Position numbers and translations under genes: made by a program | Notes under the pieces: generated by a model | Databases searched by the model: none | Told to the model about the DNA's origin: nothing | What the model saw: only the letters and a program-made list of their open reading frames with translations | NCBI RefSeq assembly: GCF_009712605.1 | Contig: NZ_WASO01000015.1 | Location: 1 to 64,000, forward strand | Length of the DNA: 64,000 nt | Origin: Paludibacter sp. | GTDB taxonomy: Bacteria; Bacteroidota; Bacteroidia; Bacteroidales; Paludibacteraceae | Direction of reading: 5' to 3' | Shown: one piece after another, positions 10,379-22,427 of the stretch | How the letters are laid out: every line of letters starts with the position of its first letter | Position numbering within the stretch: position 1 is the first letter of the stretch

Positions 10379-10955
10379 AGTCTTTTTTTGAATCTTATGG
10401 AGTTTAGTCTGTTGTTAGATTTTGTTATTTATTAATTAGCTGTTTATTAATATTTTATGTTGATTTTTTTGTTCGAGTGTCATTGTGGTTAGATTTCTGC
10501 TTGACATGGGTTTTTATTCAAATTTAAAATATAAATATCCAAATTTGCATGTTTAATATAATTTAAAATCCCATTTTTGCATCCTATATGTACGAGTTAA
10601 ATGATGATTTATCCGCTTTTGTTATTGTTTTTTTATAGGATTGCGATTTTGGTGCCATGAATTTTTGCGTAAAGTTTGTTATTCCCTGTATTTAAATTGA
10701 ACCAAATAAATCAGGGAATGAGTTCTTTGTTTTGATGACAGTGTGAAGTTCATGTCTGAAAAAAGATAAATAGACATAGAGATAATTATTTATCAGTAGT
10801 AGTTAACCAAAATTAAATTGAAAACCATGATGTACAATGACAGTTAAAGAAGTAGCTTTCGCTTGATAGTTAAAGCTATAAAAGCAAGAAAAACCAGTTT
10901 TACTACCATCATCACCTTAGTGGTAGAGTTATTAACCTATTTAATTTCTAATGCA
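10379..10955. promoter_or_regulatory. susC upstream control region
   Basis: This 577-base AT-rich gap has no convincing gene. It holds a 13-bp inverted repeat (10681-10719), a TTTG at 10726-10729 with a weak -7-like CATGTCTG 21 bases later (10751-10758), and a second inverted repeat GATAAAT/ATTTATC (10765-10771 and 10788-10794). Activator-dependent PUL promoters often have poor core elements, so a start near 10765 with a long leader is plausible but unproven. Confidence 0.45.
10681..10719. promoter_or_regulatory. Inverted repeat, candidate HTCS operator
   Basis: Left arm ATTCCCTGTATTTA (10681-10694) pairs with TAAATCAGGGAAT (10707-10719) with one bulged T and a 12-base spacer. It ends 6 bases before a -33-like TTTG, the place expected for an AraC-type activator site. 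A leader hairpin is the alternative. Confidence 0.4.
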
Positions 10956-13900
10956 ATGAAGAAAAATTGTGAGATTTCATCAATTAGTTTCTTTCTAAAA
11001 TTTAGAACGAAATTGTTCCTGAAAAAATTTTGGATTTTAATGATGTTATCCGTGAGCATATGCGCGTATGCTCAAAACAAACACGTAATCAAAGGTGTCG
11101 TTACCGACTCAAAACAAGAGCCTTTGATTGGAGCCGCCGTTATTGTTAAAGGCAATACCTCGCAAGGAACTGTGACAGACGTAAATGGTCAATTCACCCT
11201 TTCTGTTTCAGATCAAAATCAAACTCTTATTGTTTCTTATATTGGGATGCTGCAACAGGAAGTTGCTATTACCTCAAAAAGTCAAAACCTGAAGATTGTT
11301 TTAATGGACGATAGAAAGCAATTGGATGAAGTTGTTGTTGTTGGTTATGGTACATCCAAAAAAAGCGACATTTCAGGATCAGTTGTTTCTGTGAATAAAG
11401 AGGAAATGTTGAAAAAAGTTCCAACAAATATCGTCCAAGGTATGAAGGGTATGGCTGCTGGTGTTGTAATTTCAGCACAAGATGGTTCTCCTGATGCAAA
11501 CAGTTCTATTCAAATCCGTGGTGTTGCCACTATTAATGGGGATTCCAAACCGTTGTATGTAATTGACGGTGTCGTAGTTGGTAAAGATGCCAACTTCCTT
11601 AACCCAAGTGATGTGGAAAGTATGGAAATTTTGAAAGATGCTTCTGCAACTGCTATCTACGGTTCTGCTGGTGCCAATGGTGTTGTTATGATTACAACCA
11701 AACACGGCTCGGTCGGTTCTGCACACATTACTTTTACAGCGGACTATGGTCTTCAAAATTTGGCTAAGAAGCTAGATGTTGGTGATGCGGATCAGTATGC
11801 AAGAAATATTCGCCAAGCTCGTGCAAATGATGGAAATACACTTGTAAATCAGATTTTTTCAGCTCAATATGATGGAAAAAGAAAGACTATCGACTGGCAA
11901 AAAGAAATGACACGTCCTGCACTCAGACAACAATATACTCTATCAGCTCAGGGTGGAACAGAAAAAACGCAACAATACTTCTCTTTGAGTTATTTGAATC
12001 ATGACGGTATTGTTATTAACTCAAATGCTAAACGTTTAACCGGACGTGCAAGTACCGTGACTAAAGTGGCAGATTTTCTTGAAATTGGTGGAGATATTAA
12101 TTTTATTCATAGCGAATCTTACGGTAGCAATGCAGGTATAGGTAATAACGGTAACCTTTCCTCTATCAGAGACTGGGCTTTCTTATGTCCCACGATGGAT
12201 TATATTGATCCTGCAACTGGAGCTTATGTAAGTCCGAATGTGAAAAATGCGAATGGAACTTATGGTACCCCAATTCAAGGTAACGTAGGGTCTTATGATG
12301 GTAATCTGGGTAATAATATTGTTGCAGAACAGATGGAACAAACTGGAAAGTCCAAGCATAACCAGACCATTATCAGCGCTTATGCCAATATTAAATTATT
12401 AAAGGGATTAACATTTAAGACTGTCGGATCGTATAACTTTTCTGCAGATAACTGGTATAATTTCTGGGGTAATAAAAAACGTTACATGCCTGATGGTGTG
12501 ACGCAGGTTGTCCTCTACAACTATGATACAAAATATAACCTGGGAATCAACAATAGCAATTATAACGTAACTCAGCTTGAAAGTTATTTGACTTATAATT
12601 GGAAGAATGCTATTCACAATTTGACTCTTATGGCCGGTAATTCTGTAAGTAAAGAATTCGGTAACTGGAGTAATGCTTCAGGTTATGATTTTCCGGGAGA
12701 TAACATCCGTTCTATCTCTTTGACTAATCTTGCTACGTCAAGAACAGGTAATGGAGCTTATGATTTGGACGTTCATAATTTATCTTACTTTGGCCGTTTG
12801 CAATATAGTTTGAAAGATCGTTATATTTTAACAGGTACTATGCGTCGGGATGGTTCTTCCAGATTTGGCGCAGAGAACACTTGGGGTACTTTCCCTTCGG
12901 CTGCAGTTGCATGGCGTATTTCGGAAGAAGATTTCATGAAAAGCTTCCCAACTATCAGCAACCTGAAACTTCGTTTGGGCTGGGGACAAACCGGAAATGC
13001 AGGTAATATGAATAGTGATTTGGCCACTCCTGCGTTAACATCAGCTAATATTATGTATAATTTTTATCCCCAAAACGGAGTTTTAGGAGCCGGATCTTCT
13101 TCGAAAAGCACGGTAGTTGGTACAGCTAAAACATTAGTTGATCCCAAGTTGAAGTGGGAAACGAATGAACAAAAGAATATCGGTATTGACCTCGGATTAT
13201 TTAATAATAATTTGAATATAACTGTGGATTATTTTACCCGTGATTCTAAAGATTTGTTGAATTATTTGAATATTCGTCCATCTTCAGGTTACAATCAAGT
13301 ATATACGAACTTGGGTGGAATTGACAATAAAGGTATCGAATTCAGCATTAATTATAAGAAACAGTTGAATAAAGACTGGAATTTTGGTGCTACTGTAACA
13401 GGTTCAAGTATCAAAAACAAAATTAAAGGGATTGGAAATGATATCTTCTTTGAAAACACTAGTGCTTCAGGAGATGGTTCTAACCAGGGTGCAGTAGGTG
13501 CTCCTTCCGGAACACACTGGAACAATCACTCCATTATGCGAGATGGATATGCCGTGGGTTCTTTCTATGGTTACAAGGTAGATCATATCTATAAAAATCA
13601 GGCAGAAATTGATGCTGATAATGCAAAAGCTAAAGCTGCCGGACACACAGCAGGATACAACAATGGTTCTGCAACAGTTCCCGGTGATTATAAATTTAAG
13701 GATTTGAATGGCGATGGTTTCATTGATGAAAAGGATATGACTGTTCTTGGCAATGGGTTCCCCAAGCTCAACTATGGATTGACCCTCACCGCTTCATATA
13801 AGAATTGGGATATGATGATTTATGGCTACGGAGTTGCCGGTGCTCAAATCTATTCTTATTCAGCAATGACTTTAACAAACATGTTCCCGAGTGATAACGG

Positions 13901-14276
13901 TACTACCCCGAATATTTTAAATGAAGTTGCTCAGAATGCATGGTCTCCTACAAATACCAACGGTACTTATACAAGATTGTCGTTCCTTGATAAGAACTAC
14001 AACATGCGCGGTTCTGATGCATGGCTTAAAAATGGCGATTACTTCAAAATTGGAACAATTCAATTGGGTTATAGTTTCGATAAAAGAGTGTTGAAGGCTC
14101 TTCATCTTCAGAGTATGCGTGTTAACGCTTCTGTTCAAAACGTACTTTGCATCTCTTCCTATAACAAATATGGTGATCCGGAAGCCGGACAAGGTAGCGT
14201 TCTCTTTACAGGGTTAGACACGGGTCGTTATCCGATGCCACGTGTTTATTCTTTAGGTTTGAATGTCCAATTCTAA
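10956..14276 (+). CDS. susC: SusC-like TonB-dependent outer-membrane transporter
   Basis: This is an outer-membrane importer for glycan fragments, about 1106 residues from the ATG chosen here. An in-frame TTG at 10863 is open, but its extra residues look unlike a signal. The true signal runs to about residue 40 and ends near AYAQ. A carboxypeptidase-regulatory-like Ig domain follows (about 40-125), then a TonB-box-like VVVVGYGT, the plug domain (about 135-245) with the SusC features IRGVATINGDSKPLYVIDG and NPSDVESMEILKDASATAIYG, and the barrel up to the terminal aromatic residue (NVQF). It is paired with susD 27 bases downstream. The substrate is inferred to be xylan fragments from the neighbouring enzymes. 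It is the only SusC in the window. Confidence 0.96.
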   Translation: MKKNCEISSISFFLKFRTKLFLKKFWILMMLSVSICAYAQNKHVIKGVVTDSKQEPLIGAAVIVKGNTSQGTVTDVNGQFTLSVSDQNQTLIVSYIGMLQQEVAITSKSQNLKIVLMDDRKQLDEVVVVGYGTSKKSDISGSVVSVNKEEMLKKVPTNIVQGMKGMAAGVVISAQDGSPDANSSIQIRGVATINGDSKPLYVIDGVVVGKDANFLNPSDVESMEILKDASATAIYGSAGANGVVMITTKHGSVGSAHITFTADYGLQNLAKKLDVGDADQYARNIRQARANDGNTLVNQIFSAQYDGKRKTIDWQKEMTRPALRQQYTLSAQGGTEKTQQYFSLSYLNHDGIVINSNAKRLTGRASTVTKVADFLEIGGDINFIHSESYGSNAGIGNNGNLSSIRDWAFLCPTMDYIDPATGAYVSPNVKNANGTYGTPIQGNVGSYDGNLGNNIVAEQMEQTGKSKHNQTIISAYANIKLLKGLTFKTVGSYNFSADNWYNFWGNKKRYMPDGVTQVVLYNYDTKYNLGINNSNYNVTQLESYLTYNWKNAIHNLTLMAGNSVSKEFGNWSNASGYDFPGDNIRSISLTNLATSRTGNGAYDLDVHNLSYFGRLQYSLKDRYILTGTMRRDGSSRFGAENTWGTFPSAAVAWRISEEDFMKSFPTISNLKLRLGWGQTGNAGNMNSDLATPALTSANIMYNFYPQNGVLGAGSSSKSTVVGTAKTLVDPKLKWETNEQKNIGIDLGLFNNNLNITVDYFTRDSKDLLNYLNIRPSSGYNQVYTNLGGIDNKGIEFSINYKKQLNKDWNFGATVTGSSIKNKIKGIGNDIFFENTSASGDGSNQGAVGAPSGTHWNNHSIMRDGYAVGSFYGYKVDHIYKNQAEIDADNAKAKAAGHTAGYNNGSATVPGDYKFKDLNGDGFIDEKDMTVLGNGFPKLNYGLTLTASYKNWDMMIYGYGVAGAQIYSYSAMTLTNMFPSDNGTTPNILNEVAQNAWSPTNTNGTYTRLSFLDKNYNMRGSDAWLKNGDYFKIGTIQLGYSFDKRVLKALHLQSMRVNASVQNVLCISSYNKYGDPEAGQGSVLFTGLDTGRYPMPRVYSLGLNVQF

Positions 14277-14303
14277 GTGTTTTACATAAAAACAATAAGC
14301 GTT

Positions 14304-16124
14304 ATGAAAAAAATTTCCAAAATATTATATTTCACCCTTATTGGTGCTTTATTCCTGATTGGAATGAACTCCTGTAATAGTAAGGACTTTTTAAAAATAG
14401 ATCAGACTACTATTTTGGCTGCTGATCAGATGTTTAAAACAGTGGATAATGCCAAGGGTGGACTTGTAGGTTGCTACACGATGATGCTACCGGATGCAAC
14501 TGACGGAGACTGGGGTATCAAACCGAACTTATTTATCGGAGGTCACCCTACTATGGATACACAGGCAACTGGTTGGGATAAAGACTGGAATCAACAAAAA
14601 TGGACTCCAGGTAGTCCTGAACTATTGTCAGGTTGGAAACATGCTTACAACGCAATTACACGTTGTAATGACTTTCTTGCTGGTCTTGCAACCGCAGATC
14701 CAAACATTATTTCGCCTACATTAAAAAAGTCACTGGATGGTCAGGCGCGGGGTATTCGTGCGTTCTTTTATATGTGGCTGGCAAAAGCGTTTGGTCGCGT
14801 ACCTATGTTGGCAACCGGTGAAGACTACATTAACACACCGGCAAAAGCCCGTGCAAAAGACTATTCTGAAATGTGGGATTTCATTATTACCGACTTGAAA
14901 GCGGCCGCTGATGAACTTGACTGGGATCCAATGGATGGAGAATATGGTCGTATTACAAAAGGTTTTGCTCTTTCATTCCTTGGTGAAGCATATATGTGGA
15001 AAGCGTATCGTGTTCCTGCAGAAGCTACAGCAGACTACGCATTAGCAGCTACAGCATTAAAACAGGTAATTGATAGTAAAAAATACGAATTGAATAAATC
15101 GTTTACAACATTGTGGGATCCGGGAGCTGTATGGACAAAAGAATGTATTTGGGAAGAAGTTCTTGATGAAGGTTCACAATGGAACCAATGGTCTAATCTG
15201 TCACAGGCTCACAACTGGATGGTTCAATTTGTTGCATGTCCTTCTCTTGGTGGATGGGGTACATTGTATCTTTCATGGGAATGGTGGAGTTGCTATGAAC
15301 CGGGTGATAAACGTCGCGAGGCGTCAGCTGTTACAGGTGCAGTCACTAACATCGATCCTGCCTTTAAATCTACAACCAACTATGGTTATCATCCCTATTT
15401 GCAACAAAGTCTTACAGTGCCTGATGGGTTAAATACCCATTATCATTTTAACATGGGAGGCGAAGCTGCACCTTCAATCTGGACTAATAAATACTGGCGT
15501 TCTACCCGTTCAAATTATCAGGCACCCTGGGGGGCACAACAGATTTATTATAAACGTTATGCTAATGTATTGTTAGACTATGCTGAATGTTTATTCCGTG
15601 TGAATCCAGATGATGCAACAGCATGGGGTATTGTTAAGCAAATACGAGATCGTGCATGGGGTAATTTGGAAGTTGGTCATGCCGATGAACTGACATCTAC
15701 ATATCTTCCTTATTATAATCAGCTTGCTACGTTCTTTAAAGCGCCTGCATTAGCTAGTTATCCTCTTCCATTCAATACAGCTGCAGTTACTGTGCCGGAT
15801 GCTAAGACATATTATACTCAATTGATAGCTAAAAAGGGCTTTACATCTCCGGTATGGTTGGTCGCTTTGGGCGAAGAACGTCGCCGAGAATTTAATGCAG
15901 AGTGGTGTCTTGCTCCAGACTTAATTCGTTCAGGATATATTGAAGATCACATTACTCACAACTATCCTAAAGGGGTAGGACATAAAAATGATGATCCTTT
16001 AGTATGGGATGACTATCACACATATCGTGACTTTGATTTCGATATCAAGAAAATGGATATGCCTATTCCAACTGACGAGTTGATGAAGAACCCATTGTGT
16101 GACCAAAATGCAGCTTATAAATAA
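14304..16124 (+). CDS. susD: SusD-like surface glycan-binding lipoprotein
   Basis: This RagB/SusD-family lipoprotein of 606 residues forms a lid on the SusC barrel at the cell surface. The start is the ATG at 14304; an in-frame GTG at 14277 would put nine odd residues before the signal. The lipobox ends in N-S-C with Cys24. TPR-like helices of the SusD fold follow, with typical segments such as YNAITRCNDFL, LDGQARGIRAFFYMWLAKAFGRVP and the late motif ALGEERRREFNAEWCLAPDLIRSG. It is rich in Trp, which fits sugar binding. It follows susC directly and is closed by a terminator. No separate surface glycan-binding protein gene follows, unlike in many PULs. Confidence 0.95.
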   Translation: MKKISKILYFTLIGALFLIGMNSCNSKDFLKIDQTTILAADQMFKTVDNAKGGLVGCYTMMLPDATDGDWGIKPNLFIGGHPTMDTQATGWDKDWNQQKWTPGSPELLSGWKHAYNAITRCNDFLAGLATADPNIISPTLKKSLDGQARGIRAFFYMWLAKAFGRVPMLATGEDYINTPAKARAKDYSEMWDFIITDLKAAADELDWDPMDGEYGRITKGFALSFLGEAYMWKAYRVPAEATADYALAATALKQVIDSKKYELNKSFTTLWDPGAVWTKECIWEEVLDEGSQWNQWSNLSQAHNWMVQFVACPSLGGWGTLYLSWEWWSCYEPGDKRREASAVTGAVTNIDPAFKSTTNYGYHPYLQQSLTVPDGLNTHYHFNMGGEAAPSIWTNKYWRSTRSNYQAPWGAQQIYYKRYANVLLDYAECLFRVNPDDATAWGIVKQIRDRAWGNLEVGHADELTSTYLPYYNQLATFFKAPALASYPLPFNTAAVTVPDAKTYYTQLIAKKGFTSPVWLVALGEERRREFNAEWCLAPDLIRSGYIEDHITHNYPKGVGHKNDDPLVWDDYHTYRDFDFDIKKMDMPIPTDELMKNPLCDQNAAYK

Positions 16125-16184
16125 TCGTAAATATTTATAGAACGTTTTTTTGGAAACAGAAATGTTTACTTGACACTTAAAAAA

Positions 16185-16240
16185 GAAGGGAAAGGTAGCC
16201 GTAACAAAGGTTTGGAATGGCTACTCTTTCCTTTCTTTTA
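16185..16240 (+). terminator. Terminator downstream of susD
   Basis: The arm at 16185-16200 pairs with 16219-16235 (16 pairs, one bulged A, one G-T wobble), with an 18-base loop and a T-rich tail. It probably ends or attenuates the highly expressed susCD message. Confidence 0.8.
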
Positions 16241-16588
16241 ATTTGATATTTAACAAAGATCTGTTTTTGAATCTTAGTATAAAGAGAAAAATAAGTACAA
16301 TTTTATTTATAATACAACCATCAGGTTATATTATGTAACTGAAAAATAAAGGGCTTGTATGTTTGTCTTGATTTTGAGTAATCAACGAACAAGTTGAACC
16401 GGAGATTGAGATTCAATCTATGAAATTGCAGATATAGAACATTTAGATGTGAAATACGAATAAAACCTTTTGCAATATCTTGACAGGTTATTGATGTGAA
16501 AAATTGATGTGTGAAAATTTATATTTTGTGTCCAAGGTATAGGTATTAGTTAGGAACTAAGACTGTAGTTTAATTAGAAAGGTTTTTA

Positions 16589-16624
16589 AAAAAGACCTCT
16601 ACGTGAGGTAGAGGTCTTTTTGTT
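16589..16624. terminator. Perfect hairpin, bidirectional terminator
   Basis: The stem is 14 perfect pairs, A-tract plus GACCTCTAC (16589-16602) against GTAGAGGTC plus T-tract (16608-16621), with loop GTGAG. It has T runs on both strands, so it can work in either direction. It lies 82 bases before GH8. Confidence 0.75.
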
Positions 16625-16680
16625 ATTTTTTTGAATAAATGAAACAACGAGCCAAGATGGTTTTGTGGCGCGTTTTTATA

Positions 16681-16688
16681 TACTTTTG
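16681..16688 (+). promoter_or_regulatory. Candidate -7 element before GH8
   Basis: TACTTTTG matches TAnnTTTG exactly, downstream of the hairpin at 16589-16621. A TTTG lies at 16662-16665, but the 15-base spacing is shorter than usual. The leader would be only about 10 bases. Confidence 0.35.
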
Positions 16689-16705
16689 AAAAACAACAAT
16701 AAACA

Positions 16706-18025
16706 ATGAAAAAGATTGGATCTCTTATTTTTTTTACGTCCTTGATGTTCGGGATAATGTATGGACAGCAGAACACAGTAACTATTAATTTAAAACAAGA
16801 AGTTAAAGATTCCAGAGGAGAAATGACTCCATGGTCTAAAGGTGCCTGGAAAACAGGTAAGTATCGGAATGTGTTTAAGGATGCCGGTTATAAACAGGCA
16901 GATATTGATGCCAAATTGGCAAAGGCATATTATGATGTGTTTGAAGGTCCTAATAAAGTTTATTTTGAGGTGGGCGATTCTATGGCTTATGTCTCGGATG
17001 TTAAGAATCATGATGCCCGCACAGAAGGCCTTTCATACGGTATGATGGTTGCTGTGCAACTGAATAAAAAAGATGTTTTCGATCGTATCTGGAGATGGAC
17101 AAGCAAATATTTGCAACATCACGGAGGCCCTCATGATGCTTATTTTGCATGGAGTGTCGATCCTAAGACTTTGAAACATAACTCGGAGGGATCTGCATCT
17201 GACGGAGAACTCTACTTTATAACAGATCTCTTATTTGCCTCCAATCGTTGGGGCAATGATACCGGCATAAATTACTATGCCGAAGCCAGAAAAATTCTTG
17301 ATGCCATGTGGAGTAAAAATGGCACAGGAGGCGTGAAAAATATTATGAATGTAGAGCATAAGCTAATTACTTTTACTCCGGACAATTATGGGTATAATTG
17401 GACCGATCCTTCCTACAATTTACCTGCTTTTTTTGAAATCTGGGCTGAATATGGCAAAGACGGGCACGAGCAGTTTTATCGCGATTGTGCCGATTCAGCG
17501 AGGGTTTATCTTCATAAGGCATGTCATCCGGTTACAGGGTTGAATGCCGACTACACCGATTTTGACGGGAAAATCCGTTCTACCCGTTGGATGCCGGCGG
17601 CTTTCCGATATGATTCCTGGAGAGTGCCGATGAATATTGCAATGGATTATTCCTGGTTTGCCAAAGACAACAAATGGCAACAAGATTACTCCAAAAGAAT
17701 ACAGAACTTTCTATTTCAAGAAGGAATTGATTCGTTTGTGGATCAGTATAATATGGATGGAACCCGCCCTGAGTTTATCCTGCAAGCCGGCGGATTTAAA
17801 AAACTACGCCACTCTATCGGTTTTGTGGCTACTGCCGCTGCAGCATCTATCATGGGGACACAAACCAAAAGCTGGAAGTTTGTGGATGCATTGTGGAATG
17901 CAAAACTCGAACCCTATGAGGATGGCTATTTTGATCCATACTACGATGGATTACTCTATCTGTTTGCACTCATGCACTTAAGTGGCAATTATCAGATAAT
18001 TAAGCCGCAATTAAATCATAAATAA
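16706..18025 (+). CDS. GH8 xylanase or reducing-end exo-oligoxylanase
   Basis: This glycoside hydrolase family 8 (alpha/alpha)6-barrel enzyme has 439 residues and an N-terminal signal peptide ending near residue 20. The general-acid Glu is Glu107 in the family motif DARTEGLSYGMM. Further GH8 features are HDAYFAWSVDP, SASDGELYFITDLLFASNRWG and RYDSWRVPMNIAMDYSW. The sequence resembles the Rex branch (reducing-end xylose-releasing exo-oligoxylanase) more than cellulase members. Endo-xylanase activity is also known in GH8, so the mode is not settled. It is the only enzyme here that might cut inside a xylan chain, and it opens the long enzyme run behind its own candidate promoter. Confidence 0.9.
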   Translation: MKKIGSLIFFTSLMFGIMYGQQNTVTINLKQEVKDSRGEMTPWSKGAWKTGKYRNVFKDAGYKQADIDAKLAKAYYDVFEGPNKVYFEVGDSMAYVSDVKNHDARTEGLSYGMMVAVQLNKKDVFDRIWRWTSKYLQHHGGPHDAYFAWSVDPKTLKHNSEGSASDGELYFITDLLFASNRWGNDTGINYYAEARKILDAMWSKNGTGGVKNIMNVEHKLITFTPDNYGYNWTDPSYNLPAFFEIWAEYGKDGHEQFYRDCADSARVYLHKACHPVTGLNADYTDFDGKIRSTRWMPAAFRYDSWRVPMNIAMDYSWFAKDNKWQQDYSKRIQNFLFQEGIDSFVDQYNMDGTRPEFILQAGGFKKLRHSIGFVATAAAASIMGTQTKSWKFVDALWNAKLEPYEDGYFDPYYDGLLYLFALMHLSGNYQIIKPQLNHK

Positions 18026-18123
18026 ATAGTACAAAAAGCTTAATGCAAGAAATAATTGACTAGGTCTTGTTTTCGGCATAAACTTTCCCTTTGTTTTTCA
18101 AAGGGACTCAAAAATATGTCCAT

Positions 18124-19029
18124 ATGAAAAAATTATTATTAATCTTATTTGCTTCGATACTTGTGCCCTTGTCGGTCGGAGCACAGGAAATTATTCCTTT
18201 ATATCAAGGCGCTATTCCCAATTCGAAAGCAGCTGCTACGACTTTGGTAAAAGAGAGTTTCAGTAATGGAATGTATCGTAATGTAACCACTCCTACGCTT
18301 GAAGTTTTTCTCCCCGAAAAGGGAAAAGAAACCGGAGCCGCAGTCGTTATTTGTGCTGGTGGCGGTTACAGTGTGATAGTATATAGCGGCGAAGGTGTTA
18401 TGACAGCCAAAGAGTTGGCCAAAAACGGAGTAGCGGCTTTCGTACTCAAATACCGTTTGCCGGATGATGCCATTATGAACGACAAATCGATCGGACCATT
18501 GCAGGATGCGCAACAAGCCATCAAAGTGGTACGCGAAAATGCTGTAAAATGGAGTGTCAATCCGAATAAGATCGGAATTATTGGCTTTTCTGCCGGTGGG
18601 CATTTAGCCTCAACCGAAGCTACTCATTTTAAGAAGGCTTTGATTGAAAATCCGAACAGCACCAGTCTGCGTCCCGATTTTCAGGTCGTCGTTTATCCTG
18701 TGATCTCAATGCAGGAGAAATTGACACACAGTGGTTCGCGTACTCAATTATTGGGGAATAATCCGAGCAAAGAAACTGTCGATCTGTTTTCTAATGAACT
18801 CCAGGTAGACGAAACCACTCCTCCTACATACATTACACAGGCTGCAGACGACAAAACAGTAGATGTAGATAATAGTATTGTGTATTTTGAAGCATTGCGT
18901 CATCACAACGTGCCGGTTGAGATGCATATTTACCCCAAAGGTGGTCATGGGTTTGTTTTCGGACATAAAGGATGGATGGAACCACTCCTTCAATGGATCG
19001 AAAGTACAACCAAATCTACTGCAAAATGA
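18124..19029 (+). CDS. Secreted alpha/beta-hydrolase esterase
   Basis: This is a serine esterase of the COG0657/BD-FAE-like type, 301 residues from the ATG at 18124 (an upstream in-frame alternative at 18091 would spoil the signal peptide). The signal ends near VGAQ. Motifs are an oxyanion region CAGGGY, nucleophile Ser156 in GFSAGGH, an acid Asp in the QAADDKTV segment and catalytic His in KGGHGF. Such enzymes in xylan PULs remove acetyl groups and sometimes aryl esters from xylan. The stop overlaps the next start in ATGA, so translation is coupled to the first CE1 esterase. Confidence 0.85.
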   Translation: MKKLLLILFASILVPLSVGAQEIIPLYQGAIPNSKAAATTLVKESFSNGMYRNVTTPTLEVFLPEKGKETGAAVVICAGGGYSVIVYSGEGVMTAKELAKNGVAAFVLKYRLPDDAIMNDKSIGPLQDAQQAIKVVRENAVKWSVNPNKIGIIGFSAGGHLASTEATHFKKALIENPNSTSLRPDFQVVVYPVISMQEKLTHSGSRTQLLGNNPSKETVDLFSNELQVDETTPPTYITQAADDKTVDVDNSIVYFEALRHHNVPVEMHIYPKGGHGFVFGHKGWMEPLLQWIESTTKSTAK

Positions 19030-20165
19030 AATCGAAACGGATAAACATTTCGCGAATTTTGTTGCTTACCACAGCATTCGCATTATATTTTGTTAGCTAT
19101 GCGCAGCAGGCCAGACGAGTTCCTGTCGAAGTAGTCTCTCCTCAGGTAAATCCGGACACCACGGTTGTTTTTCGATTTGTTGCACCACAGGCAAAAGAGG
19201 TGAAATTGAGTGCCCAGTTTGAAAGATCGGCCGTGCCAATGACCAAAGACTCTTTGGGCATTTGGAGTGTGACATGCGGTCCGGTGAAGCCCGATATGTA
19301 TCCTTATTGCTTTATAGTGGACGGCGTTTCGGTCGCCGATCCGGTGAATCAGGTGATATTTCCCAACGAAGGATTCAAAAATAGCATTGTGGAAATAACG
19401 GGAAATACTCCGTTGATTCACACGGTGCAAAATGTTCCTCATGGCACGCTATCCTATCGCTACTATTCTTCAAAAGAGTTGGGAACAAGACCGGTTGTGG
19501 TTTACACACCGCCCGGATACGAAAATGATTCGAAAACGAACTATCCGGTGCTGTATTTGTTGCATGGATCTTCCGACACGGAAGAAACCTGGACAAAGGT
19601 AGGCCGCGCCAATATTATCCTCGATAACCTGATTGCTCAAAAGAAAGCAGTGCCGATGATTATTGTTATGCCTTATGGGAGAGCGTATCCGGTTATTAGT
19701 AAATCGGCAGGGAGCTTACGCACCTGGGAAAACCTGCAAGAGTTCAAAAAGGACTTTTTGGGTAATTTGATGCCTTTTGTGGAAAGTAACTATCGGATTA
19801 AGAAAGAGAAAGACAGCCGCGCTATTGCCGGATTTTCTGGCGGTGGTGGCGAAACGTTGTATCTGGGATTGAATAATCAAAACCTCTTCAGTTATGTGTG
19901 TGGTTTTGCCCCGGGTATGATAAAAGAAGAATTTGACCGTAACAATGCGGTTCCTTTTTCCGATCCTCAGTTGACGAACAAAAATATCAAGCTATTGTGG
20001 TTTGGGGTGGGAAAAGAGGATATCACGTTCAGGGTTGTGAACGAGTACATGAAAGTTCTCGATCAAAAAGGAATTCGATATGAATATTTTTCTTCTGAAG
20101 GCGGCCATACCTGGATGAACTGTAAACTGTTCTTATCCACAATTATGCCAAAGCTATTCAAATAA
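19026..20165 (+). CDS. E-set + CE1-type esterase 1
   Basis: This 379-residue secreted esterase has a signal peptide (1-25), an immunoglobulin-like E-set/CBM48-like domain (about 30-115) and a CE1 (esterase D/feruloyl esterase-like) catalytic domain (about 125-375). Nucleophile Ser271 lies in GFSGGG, and the catalytic His in EGGHTWMN near the C terminus. The start is fixed by the ATGA overlap with the upstream gene; a longer open frame from 18972 runs inside that gene. It is the first of four adjacent CE1 genes with the same EVHP/NPD-to-GGHTW architecture. Feruloyl or acetyl esterase activity on arabinoxylan is likely; which one is not visible. Confidence 0.88.
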   Translation: MKSKRINISRILLLTTAFALYFVSYAQQARRVPVEVVSPQVNPDTTVVFRFVAPQAKEVKLSAQFERSAVPMTKDSLGIWSVTCGPVKPDMYPYCFIVDGVSVADPVNQVIFPNEGFKNSIVEITGNTPLIHTVQNVPHGTLSYRYYSSKELGTRPVVVYTPPGYENDSKTNYPVLYLLHGSSDTEETWTKVGRANIILDNLIAQKKAVPMIIVMPYGRAYPVISKSAGSLRTWENLQEFKKDFLGNLMPFVESNYRIKKEKDSRAIAGFSGGGGETLYLGLNNQNLFSYVCGFAPGMIKEEFDRNNAVPFSDPQLTNKNIKLLWFGVGKEDITFRVVNEYMKVLDQKGIRYEYFSSEGGHTWMNCKLFLSTIMPKLFK

Positions 20166-20190
20166 GGACGAGTTCACTAAACTAATACGT

Positions 20191-22427
<2,237 letters not shown>

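Larger units (their letters stand above)
16125..16705. other. Non-coding gap between susD and GH8
   Basis: No gene is seen. The gap carries the susD terminator (16185-16240), a small perfect hairpin AGATTGA/TCAATCT (16403-16419), a second strong terminator-like hairpin (16589-16621) and a -7-like motif at 16681. It probably ends the susCD transcript and starts the enzyme transcript. Confidence 0.6.

Noticed and set aside
10863-10955. Extended N terminus of SusC from an in-frame TTG.
   Set aside because: The extra 31 residues precede a normal long signal peptide and look like untranslated leader; the ATG at 10956 is preferred.
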